A stretch of 11,207 nucleotides of DNA from JABMMZ01 sp044377005 (GTDB lineage Bacteria > Bacteroidota > Bacteroidia > NS11-12g > UBA955), in contig JBILJV010000071.1 in the NCBI GenBank assembly GCA_044377005.1, positions 1 to 11,207 on the forward strand, read 5' to 3'. Shown one piece after another: positions 1-6,309 of the stretch. The position numbers and the translations under genes were made by a program. Under the pieces are notes generated by a model. It was given only the letters and a program-made list of their open reading frames with translations. It had not been told where the DNA came from and made no database searches. The first letter of the stretch is position 1; the number at the start of each line of letters is the position of its first letter.

Positions 1-825
1 TCTGTTCATTAAAGCTGATGAGTGCGGGATTAGTTTATTCAATGCCAAACCTGCAACAAATGCCCCTACTATTGGTTCAACTCCTGCAACTTCAGCAAGA
101 AACGCGGAAAAGAACAGAACAGAAAGTACAAAAATGTAATGAGAGTGCTTTTCGCTTTCTAGCTTTTTGAAAAACCATTTTGCGATTCTAGGAATAGCAA
201 TGAACATAAAAACAGAAAAAATAACCAAAGAAACACCAAGTCGTATCCAGAATTCCTGATTGAGTTGACCTTCTGAACTTCCCATAATTATAGCTAAAAT
301 AATAAGTACCGCGGTATCTGTTAAAATAGTGCCACCAACAGCAATGGCTACAGCTTGGTTCTTTGAAATGCCAAGTTTACTTACAATAGGATAAGCTACT
401 AATGTATGTGTTGCAAACATGCTAGCCGTTAATAAACTGGCATTGAAATCATATTTTAATCCGTAATAACAAACAGGGAAACCAATGGTAATTGGTATAA
501 TAAAAGTTAAGAACCCAAAAAGAAAACTCTTGTTTCTGTTAGATTTAAAATCATTTAAATCTAATTCCAAGCCAGCAATAAACATAATGTATAGTAGTCC
601 TATAGTAGAAAATAGATCTATAGCTGAATTCTTAGCCAAAATATTCAAACCATGTGGCCCAATTACAACTCCAGAAATGATTAATCCAATAATACTTGGA
701 ATTCGAATTTTTCTAAGAATGATTGGGGATAGTAAAATAATGAAAAGTATTAATGAGAAAATTAAAACAGGATTTACTAAGGGGAATTTGAACTCTTGTA
801 ATAAGTGATTGAAAAAGTCAGTCAT
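1..825 (-). CDS. CPA2-family cation:proton antiporter, N-terminal part (runs off left edge)
   Basis: This is a multi-pass inner-membrane protein that would exchange Na+ or K+ for protons. Exactly 275 codons are visible from the ATG at 825-823 to base 1, without a stop, so the C-terminus (remaining membrane helices and any TrkA-N or other regulatory tail) lies outside the window. Family signs are the helix-rich N-terminus with IPSIIGLIISGVVIGPHGL at residues 42-60, LYIMFIAGLELDL at 78-90, the GGTILTDTAVL segment at 164-174 with the conserved acidic residue D170, and PIVGAFVAGLALN at 251-263. These resemble KefB/NapA-type exchangers, but the ion cannot be told from the visible part. The gene is divergent from the plus-strand cluster and has no Shine-Dalgarno sequence. 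A forward reading frame inside it is an antisense shadow. Confidence 0.9.
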   Translation of the reverse strand, partial: MTDFFNHLLQEFKFPLVNPVLIFSLILFIILLSPIILRKIRIPSIIGLIISGVVIGPHGLNILAKNSAIDLFSTIGLLYIMFIAGLELDLNDFKSNRNKSFLFGFLTFIIPITIGFPVCYYGLKYDFNASLLTASMFATHTLVAYPIVSKLGISKNQAVAIAVGGTILTDTAVLIILAIIMGSSEGQLNQEFWIRLGVSLVIFSVFMFIAIPRIAKWFFKKLESEKHSHYIFVLSVLFFSAFLAEVAGVEPIVGAFVAGLALNKLIPHSSALMNR

Positions 826-880
826 AAAGTAGCCTTTATAAAACGATTAAAGAATACAAATTAAAGCAATTTATTTCAAA

Positions 881-892
881 TAGATATATCTA
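881..892. repeat. Perfect 12-bp palindrome TAGATATATCTA
   Basis: The sequence equals its own reverse complement over all 12 bases and ends 56 bases upstream of the antiporter start codon. Its place fits an operator for the minus-strand gene. It is also AT-rich and short, so chance is a real possibility. No regulator can be named. Confidence 0.35.
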
Positions 893-968
893 GAATGTTA
901 TCAATAATACGTTTTGTGTACTCATAGTTAATGGTAATAAAAAAGTAAAATTGATCTAATTCTTATTT

Positions 969-982
969 TGCATTAGAATGCA
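969..982. repeat. Inverted repeat TGCATT-AG-AATGCA
   Basis: Two perfect 6-base arms are separated by 2 bases. The spacing is too tight for a good RNA hairpin loop and no T-run follows, so it does not look like a terminator. A dimeric regulator site between the two divergent genes is the more natural reading, but it is unproven. Confidence 0.35.
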
Positions 983-1097
983 GGATAGTGGCCTATTGTT
1001 TTTGTGGAATTTTATTGTAGTAATATTCACAAGTGAGTTCTATAGTTTTTTCAAACTTAAAGGTTTAAAATTGTTGAGTCATTTATATGTCAGATAG

Positions 1098-1128
1098 TAT
1101 GTGGTTTGATAAAAAAAACTTACTTTTG
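1098..1128 (+). promoter_or_regulatory. Candidate Bacteroidota-type promoter for the thiolase-led gene run
   Basis: TACTTTTG at 1121-1128 is a full match to the Bacteroidota -7 consensus TAnnTTTG. TATG at 1098-1101 is a 3-of-4 match to the -33 TTTG element with a 19-base spacer, which is in the usual range. Transcription would start around 1133-1136 and leave a leader of only about 11-14 bases before the ATG at 1147. The element lies downstream of the alternative ATG at 1087, so if it is real that upstream start cannot be used from this transcript. The -33 match is weak. Confidence 0.4.
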
Positions 1129-1146
1129 CGTTCAAATTACAATCAA

Positions 1147-2325
1147 ATGAGAGAAGTATATATAGTATCAGCAGTAAGAACTGCAATGGGAAGTTTTATG
1201 GGAGCATTGTCTTCTGTTTCTGCACCCAAAATTGGAGCAGCTGCAATTAAAGGAGCTCTAGAAAAAGTAGGTTTAAATCCTGAAGAAGTTGAAGAAATAT
1301 ATTTTGGAAGTGTGCTTCAAGCTGGATTAGGTCAAGCACCTGCAAGACAAGCCGCTAAGTTTGCTGGTTTGCCTAATAAAGTTCAAGCTACGACTATTAA
1401 CAAAGTATGTGCAAGTGGAATGAAATCTATAGCGATTGGGGCTCAGCAAATTATGACTGGTGTGGCTGATGTTGTAGTGGTTGGTGGAATGGAAAATATG
1501 AGTCAAGTACCTCATTATTTACTGGGAAGTAGAAATGGATTCAAATTTGGTAACGCTAATTTAGTAGATGGTTTGGCTAATGATGGATTATTGGATGTTT
1601 ATAATCAACAAATGATGGGTTGGTGTTCTGATAAATGCGCTAATGAGCAAAATATTACCAGAGAACAACAAGATGAATTTGCAATTAATTCTTACAAACG
1701 TTCTGCGGCAGCTTGGGAACAAGGGAAATTTAATGACGAAGTTGTTCCTGTGGAAATGGTTGATAAAAAAGGGAATATCACGATTTTTAATCATGATGAG
1801 GAATACAAAAATGTTAAGTTTGATAAAATAGCAGGTTTAAAGCCCGCTTTTAGCAAAGAAGGTACAGCAACTGCCGCTAATTCTAGTACAATGAATGATG
1901 GTGCTGCCGCTCTTATTTTAATGAGTAAAGAAAAAATGGATTCATTGGGATTAAAACCTATTGCAAAAATTAGAGGATTTGCAGACGCAGAACATGAGCC
2001 AGAATACTTTACAACAGCTCCAAGCGTTGCTATGCCTAAAGCAGCAAAAAATGCAGGTGTAGAAATGTCAGAAATTGATTTTTTTGAGTTCAATGAAGCT
2101 TTCTCTCTTGTAGGATTGGTAAATAATAAAATTTTAAATTTACCAATTGAAAAAGTTAACGTAAATGGAGGTGCTGTTTCTTTAGGTCATCCCCTAGGAG
2201 CAAGTGGAGCACGTATAATTGTAACACTTATCAATGTGTTGAAACAAAATAACGCTAAACTTGGTGGTGCCGCTATTTGTAATGGTGGTGGTGGTGCAAG
2301 TGCCATGGTGATTGAAGCTTTATAG
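1147..2325 (+). CDS. Acetyl-CoA C-acetyltransferase (thiolase II family)
   Basis: This cytosolic thiolase interconverts two acetyl-CoA with acetoacetyl-CoA plus CoA, or cleaves related 3-ketoacyl-CoAs. The 392-residue product has the usual family length. Catalytic features are all present: nucleophile C88 in NKVCASGMKS, the NEAF motif at 316-319, H348 in SLGHPLGASGAR (345-356), and the acid/base C378 in CNGGGGASAM. The GGMENMSQVPHYL segment at 113-125 is typical of acetoacetyl-CoA thiolases. I chose the ATG at 1147 because homologues begin with this MREVYIVSAVRT-like stretch. The ATG at 1087 would add 20 residues without thiolase character and would start upstream of the likely promoter. There is no Shine-Dalgarno sequence. 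It is the first gene of the plus-strand run, 42 bases before the next. Chain-length preference and direction (synthesis or breakdown) cannot be read from sequence. Confidence 0.93.
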   Translation: MREVYIVSAVRTAMGSFMGALSSVSAPKIGAAAIKGALEKVGLNPEEVEEIYFGSVLQAGLGQAPARQAAKFAGLPNKVQATTINKVCASGMKSIAIGAQQIMTGVADVVVVGGMENMSQVPHYLLGSRNGFKFGNANLVDGLANDGLLDVYNQQMMGWCSDKCANEQNITREQQDEFAINSYKRSAAAWEQGKFNDEVVPVEMVDKKGNITIFNHDEEYKNVKFDKIAGLKPAFSKEGTATAANSSTMNDGAAALILMSKEKMDSLGLKPIAKIRGFADAEHEPEYFTTAPSVAMPKAAKNAGVEMSEIDFFEFNEAFSLVGLVNNKILNLPIEKVNVNGGAVSLGHPLGASGARIIVTLINVLKQNNAKLGGAAICNGGGGASAMVIEAL

Positions 2326-2367
2326 AGCCATACACAATAAAATGCGTAATTTCTCATTGTATTTAAT

Positions 2368-3219
2368 ATGAAAACTTTTGTCTTATTATTACTTTCCATT
2401 TGTATAAAGACACAATTGATTGGTCAAAATAACAATGAAAATGAAATGCTTTTATTACAAAAATATTCTGACAGTATTCGTTTTAGTCGCATCGAATCCC
2501 AAAGGATAGTTTATAACGATTCTTTTAAGTTTTTACTTACCGATCTTTTATTAACTATAGACCCAATTAACCAAGATTGGGGAGTTATAAGTAATACTAT
2601 GTCGGTATTGGAGTCTGAGGATAAAAAAATGAAAATACTTAGCTGGGTTTTGGTGAATAACAAAGAGGAATTTACCAATCATTGTGTGGTTTTTTATAAA
2701 AGAAAAATTAATTCAGAAACTAACGTTGTTTGGCTTAATGAAAGAAGTTTGGCAAAAACTGATTCCCTTTATGAAACATACTCAAGTGAAATATGGCCAA
2801 GTGCTCTTTATTACCAAATGTATCATTTTAAAAAGAAAAGGAAAGATTATTATTGTGTTTTAGGCCTCAATGGAAAAAATAGTTTTATAAATCAAAAAAT
2901 TATTGATGTTCTGTGGGTTGATAAAGACAATGAATTGCAAATAGGTGCTCCTGTTTTTTACGGTTCTGAAAAAGATTATACCCCTCAATATCGAGTGTTT
3001 TTCGAATATGCTGATCAAGGAAGTATGACTTTGCGCTTCGAAAAAGAAATGAAATTGATTACTTATACCAATTTGGTGCCCTCTAATTTTGAAAAATTAG
3101 GGTCTAAACAATATTATATACCCGACGGCAGGATAGATTTTTATCAATTGACAAAAAAAGGGAAGTGGGTTAAATATGAAAATTTAGAAGATTTTAATTT
3201 CAATGAAAAAAAGAATTAA
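2368..3219 (+). CDS. Exported protein of unknown function, paired with DUF4159 gene
   Basis: I do not recognise a characterised family. The 283-residue protein starts with a signal peptide: K2, then a hydrophobic stretch FVLLLLSICI, with likely cleavage near residue 20 after IGQ. The remainder is soluble and rich in aromatic and charged residues, with no membrane span or lipobox. A dense block at about 145-190 (WPSALYYQMYHF, then YYCVLGLNGKN, then IIDVLWVD) and a following beta-rich stretch (IGAPVFYG, then QYRVFFEYAD) look like the conserved core of a Bacteroidota periplasmic protein. It overlaps the DUF4159 gene by 17 bases, so the two are probably translated together and may act together outside the inner membrane. 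Confidence 0.7.
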   Translation: MKTFVLLLLSICIKTQLIGQNNNENEMLLLQKYSDSIRFSRIESQRIVYNDSFKFLLTDLLLTIDPINQDWGVISNTMSVLESEDKKMKILSWVLVNNKEEFTNHCVVFYKRKINSETNVVWLNERSLAKTDSLYETYSSEIWPSALYYQMYHFKKKRKDYYCVLGLNGKNSFINQKIIDVLWVDKDNELQIGAPVFYGSEKDYTPQYRVFFEYADQGSMTLRFEKEMKLITYTNLVPSNFEKLGSKQYYIPDGRIDFYQLTKKGKWVKYENLEDFNFNEKKN

Positions 3220-3877
3220 TTCCTTATTAAATGTAGTTTTTGGTATTGTTGTATTTATATTTATAAGTTCTGCTTCAACTGATTATTCATTTAAAATAGC
3301 AAAGGTAAAATACAAAGGGGGAGGAGATTGGTATGCAAATAAAACCGCTTTGACTAATCTTGTCAATTTTTGCAATCAACAAATAAAAACAAATATTAAT
3401 CCCACAGAAGCTATTGTGGATATAGGTTCTCCTGAGTTGTTTAATTATCCATGGTTATACCTAACTGGCCATGGTAATGTAGTGTTTTCCGACCAAGAAG
3501 TATTAAATTTAAGGAAATATTTAGAGTCAGGAGGTTTTTTGCATATTGATGATAATTATGGTTTAAAACCATTTATTACTTTGCAAATGAAAAAAGTATT
3601 TCCCAATTCTGATTTTATTGAACTGCCATTTTCGCATCCTATATACCATCAAACTTTCGATTTTAATAATGGATTGCCCAAAATTCATCAGCATGATGGC
3701 AAAGCTCCACAAGGATTTGGACTCATGCATAATAACAAATTGGTTTGTTTTTTTTCTTATGAATCCGACTTAGGGAATGGTTGGGAAGACCAATCTGTCC
3801 ATAATAATCCTGAACCTATTAGACAACAAGCGCTAAAAATGGGTGCCAATATTATACAATACGCATTTAATCGTTAA
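3203..3877 (+). CDS. Exported DUF4159 domain protein
   Basis: The 224-residue protein has an N-terminal hydrophobic segment (about 8-24, after KKR) that is either a signal peptide cleaved near SSAS or a membrane anchor. The rest fits the DUF4159 family, whose fold is thought to resemble class I glutamine amidotransferases. Visible family features are KGGGDW at 38-43, LTGHG at 87-91, the glycine-rich GGFLHIDDNYG at 110-120, SHPIY at 144-148, HDGK at 164-167 and YESDLGNGWED at 186-196. The many conserved H, D and G residues suggest a binding or catalytic site, but no activity is known to me. It starts inside the preceding exported-protein gene (17-base overlap), and its stop codon directly abuts the ATG of the lipid kinase. 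Confidence 0.85.
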   Translation: MKKRINSLLNVVFGIVVFIFISSASTDYSFKIAKVKYKGGGDWYANKTALTNLVNFCNQQIKTNINPTEAIVDIGSPELFNYPWLYLTGHGNVVFSDQEVLNLRKYLESGGFLHIDDNYGLKPFITLQMKKVFPNSDFIELPFSHPIYHQTFDFNNGLPKIHQHDGKAPQGFGLMHNNKLVCFFSYESDLGNGWEDQSVHNNPEPIRQQALKMGANIIQYAFNR

Positions 3878-4756
3878 ATGAAATCAAAAGCAGTCGTTAT
3901 ATACAACCCTTTTTCTGGTAGAAAAAAAACGATTGACCTAAAAAAAATAGTGACTGAAAATATTGACCACAATCGTTTTTCTATCGATTTTTGGCCTACA
4001 GAAAAGTCAAGTGATGTGATTTTGTTTACGGATAAGGCCATTAAAGAAAAGTATGAATATGTATTTGCCGCAGGTGGTGATGGTACTTTAAATCAAATTG
4101 CGTCAAGATTAGTAAATACCAATTTGGTTTTAGGGATTATTCCCTTGGGCTCTGGAAACGGATTCGCCCGTCATTTTAAAATTCCAATCAAAACAACTGA
4201 AGCAATTAAAGCTTTGTCCATTGCTCAAGTTAAATTAATTGATACGGTATGGTTCAACAGACATTGTATGATTAATGTAGGCGGAATTGGTTTTGATGCT
4301 CATGTTAGTGCTTTGTTTGCAACTAATAAAAAAAGAGGATTATTGGAATATGTAAAAACAATTGTAAAACACCTCAATTATAAAAGTCAATATTATCAAT
4401 TAATAAATAAAGAAAAAGTTGTATGGCACGGAAAAGCCTTCCTAATAAGTATTGCAAATGCAACCCAATGGGGAAATAATGTAAAAGTACATTCAGGTGC
4501 ATTGCCAGATGACGGCTTTTATAATATAGTTGTTCTCAAAAGTTTTTCTATATTAAGTTTACCTTCTTTGATTAAAAATTTGTTGGAAGGAAAATTGCAT
4601 CACAATAAAAATAGTATCACTTTTGTTGGATCGGATTTTAAAATAACTAGAGAAAATGAAGGGCCAATTCATGTGGACGGAGAACCAATTTGGTTAGGTA
4701 GTGAAATAAATATTAATATTGAAACCCTTAGTTTAAAGATTTTAAGTAATGAATAA
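3878..4756 (+). CDS. YegS/DgkB-like lipid kinase (diacylglycerol kinase catalytic domain)
   Basis: This cytoplasmic, probably membrane-associated kinase phosphorylates a lipid such as diacylglycerol or a related alcohol with ATP. The 292-residue length is normal for the single-subunit bacterial family. Motifs seen are NPFSG at 10-14, the nucleotide-binding AAGGDGTLNQIA at 64-75, PLGSGNGFARH at 89-99, GGIGFDAHVS at 135-144, DDGFYNIVVL at 211-220 and HVDGEP at 265-270 near the C-terminus. All key elements look intact, so the enzyme should be active. The substrate is not determined by sequence: recycling of diacylglycerol to phosphatidic acid is the family default, while sphingoid-type lipids are possible in this phylum. 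It starts immediately after the DUF4159 stop with no spacer and overlaps the next gene by 8 bases. Confidence 0.9.
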   Translation: MKSKAVVIYNPFSGRKKTIDLKKIVTENIDHNRFSIDFWPTEKSSDVILFTDKAIKEKYEYVFAAGGDGTLNQIASRLVNTNLVLGIIPLGSGNGFARHFKIPIKTTEAIKALSIAQVKLIDTVWFNRHCMINVGGIGFDAHVSALFATNKKRGLLEYVKTIVKHLNYKSQYYQLINKEKVVWHGKAFLISIANATQWGNNVKVHSGALPDDGFYNIVVLKSFSILSLPSLIKNLLEGKLHHNKNSITFVGSDFKITRENEGPIHVDGEPIWLGSEININIETLSLKILSNE

Positions 4757-5087
4757 AAAAGTTAAAAAGAGTAGCGATGGATTGGTCTATAGTACAGATG
4801 ATTCTCTTAATTTACACGAAGTGTTTGAGGAAATGGAAACCATCGCACCCAATCTTCAAAAACTTAATATAAGATTAGAGACCAAACAAAGAGGAGGAAA
4901 GAAGGCAACAATAGTTAGAGGTTTTATAGGGAAAATAGATGATTTAGAAACTTTGTCAAAAAAGTTGAAATCTCACTGTGGAACCGGAGGGAGTATTGTT
5001 GACGGTGAAATCTTAATACAAGGAGATATGTGTCAAAAAGTAAAAGCCTATTTGCAAAACCAAGGATACAAAACCAATAATATTTAA
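4749..5087 (+). CDS. yciH: SUI1/eIF1-like translation initiation factor (YciH family)
   Basis: This small 112-residue protein is homologous to eukaryotic/archaeal eIF1 (SUI1), which acts on the small ribosomal subunit in start-codon selection. In bacteria the YciH group is thought to tune initiation, with a modest role. Family features are LVYSTD at 12-17, the basic loop KQRGGKKATIVRGF at 46-59, CGTGGSIVDGEILIQGD at 77-93, and a C-terminal helix with QGYK at 105-108. The basic loop is the part that contacts rRNA in eIF1. Its ATG lies within the last codons of the lipid kinase gene (8-base overlap), which suggests translational coupling. Nothing looks broken. Confidence 0.9.
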   Translation: MNKKVKKSSDGLVYSTDDSLNLHEVFEEMETIAPNLQKLNIRLETKQRGGKKATIVRGFIGKIDDLETLSKKLKSHCGTGGSIVDGEILIQGDMCQKVKAYLQNQGYKTNNI

Positions 5088-5101
5088 AAAAAGAGAGTTC
5101 T

Positions 5102-6298
5102 ATGGTTGCTATAAAAAAGGGGATTTTTTCAATCTTTTTATCAAAAGTAATCGTTGGTATTTTGGGGCTATTAACCGTAGTAGTACTCTCTAATTATTTG
5201 GGAACTGAAGGAAGGGGTCAAATCAGTTTGTTTTTATCGTCTGTAGCATTGTTGCAATTGATTATTGATTATGGAAATAATACCTCAATAATTAATTTAA
5301 GCTACCAAAATAATAAGTTGAATTTATGGAAGTCGGCAGTTTTGTGGATTCTTATGGTAAGTGTTTTGGCCCAAATTATAGTGTTTTTGATTCCATACTT
5401 CCAATTTCTATATTTAGTCCCAATTACCGCTTTCCTATATTCAATTTTTAATTTGAATAATTTGATTTTAATGGGACAGCAAAAGGTAACTCATCGCAAT
5501 ATTTTGTTAGTTGTATTACCATCGTTCATGTTGTTGTTTTTTATAATGTTGTTTTATGCCAATAAGCAATCCATTTACGCATATCCAATGGCATTTTTAA
5601 TTGCATTAAGTGCTAGTTTAATTGTGTCTTTTAAGTTTGTATTACCTTTTCTAAAAGCATCCGAAGGTGCTTCCAAATTTAATAATAGGATTTTATTGAA
5701 TGGTTTTTGGATTCAAACCAGTCAAATAATTCAGTTTTTTAATTATAGATTTTGTTTTTTTATTGTCGCAATATATGTTGGAGATAGTCAGCTAGGAATC
5801 TATAATAACGCTATTGTTTTGGCAGAATCAATATGGATTTTAGGTCATAGTATGGGACAAATGTTGCATATGAAAATATTGAATTCAGAAGATAAGATTA
5901 GTCATAAGCAATTAACCATCAAATTTATTGGTATTAATTTTTTTGGTTCGTCTTTACTTTTAATACTTCTACTTTTGATACCAAATGCTTTTTGGGAAAT
6001 TTTATTTTCAAAAGATTTTTCATCAATGTCACAGTTATTCCCATTTTTGGCATTAGGAATTTTGAGTTTTAGTATTAGTAATATCATCAATCATTATTTT
6101 CATGCTAAAAATGATTTTAAAATTATTTTAATATCTAATTTCCTTGGCTTTGTAGTGGGAGGGATTTCGGCATTTGTGCTTATACCCCAATATGAATTAT
6201 TCGGAGCTGCTTGGTCTTGGTCTATTGGATTATTAGCGGGAATGCTTGTCTATTTAGGGGCATTTTTCTTTATGCAAAAAAAAGTAAAAAAACATTAG
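5102..6298 (+). CDS. Polysaccharide/lipid-linked oligosaccharide flippase-like membrane protein
   Basis: This is an inner-membrane protein of the Wzx/MVF-like exporter superfamily, expected to flip lipid-linked sugars to the periplasmic face. The 398 residues contain roughly 12 hydrophobic segments (about 10-30, 42-58, 78-97, 101-124, 133-152, 158-180, 204-226, 236-258, 274-298, 310-330, 340-360, 366-390). The N-terminal SNYLGTEGRGQIS at 30-42 is the typical first-loop signature of such flippases. The length is at the short end of the family (many are 420-480). No glycosyltransferase or polymerase gene lies nearby, so its substrate is unknown. A weak purine-rich AGAGAG at 5092-5097, four bases before the ATG, is the closest thing to a Shine-Dalgarno sequence in this window. 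The C-terminus is basic (KKVKKH). Confidence 0.82.
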   Translation: MVAIKKGIFSIFLSKVIVGILGLLTVVVLSNYLGTEGRGQISLFLSSVALLQLIIDYGNNTSIINLSYQNNKLNLWKSAVLWILMVSVLAQIIVFLIPYFQFLYLVPITAFLYSIFNLNNLILMGQQKVTHRNILLVVLPSFMLLFFIMLFYANKQSIYAYPMAFLIALSASLIVSFKFVLPFLKASEGASKFNNRILLNGFWIQTSQIIQFFNYRFCFFIVAIYVGDSQLGIYNNAIVLAESIWILGHSMGQMLHMKILNSEDKISHKQLTIKFIGINFFGSSLLLILLLLIPNAFWEILFSKDFSSMSQLFPFLALGILSFSISNIINHYFHAKNDFKIILISNFLGFVVGGISAFVLIPQYELFGAAWSWSIGLLAGMLVYLGAFFFMQKKVKKH

Positions 6299-6309
6299 AT
6301 TTGCAATCT

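Larger units (their letters stand above)
826..1146. other. Divergent intergenic region between antiporter and thiolase
   Basis: About 320 very AT-rich bases separate two genes that point away from each other, so promoters for both strands should lie here. I see no convincing coding frame, tRNA or riboswitch. An in-frame ATG at 1087 could extend the thiolase by 20 residues, but that extension has no thiolase character. The region holds two short perfect inverted repeats (881-892 and 969-982) and a candidate plus-strand promoter (1098-1128). A minus-strand TAAGTTTG (complement of 1052-1059) fits the Bacteroidota -7 motif but has no matching -33 element, so no promoter for the antiporter can be assigned. 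Confidence 0.6.

Noticed and set aside
485..808. Forward 107-residue open frame
   Set aside because: It lies entirely antisense to the well-supported antiporter gene and its product has no recognisable features.
1791..2093. Minus-strand 100-residue open frame inside the thiolase
   Set aside because: It is a shadow of the thiolase coding sequence. The sense product has all catalytic motifs, and the antisense product has no features.
2326..2367. Possible terminator between thiolase and the exported protein
   Set aside because: Only imperfect complementarity (ACAAT/ATTGT-like pieces) is visible, with no stable GC stem and no clear T-run.
6296..6303. TAGATTTG as a promoter element for the receptor
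   Set aside because: It fits the -7 motif, but no -33 element lies at proper distance, and transcription would begin almost on the ATG at 6310. It is probably chance.
6211..6309. 33-residue N-terminal extension of the TonB-dependent receptor
   Set aside because: It overlaps the end of the flippase gene in another frame and would bury the signal peptide. The ATG at 6310 directly precedes a good signal peptide.
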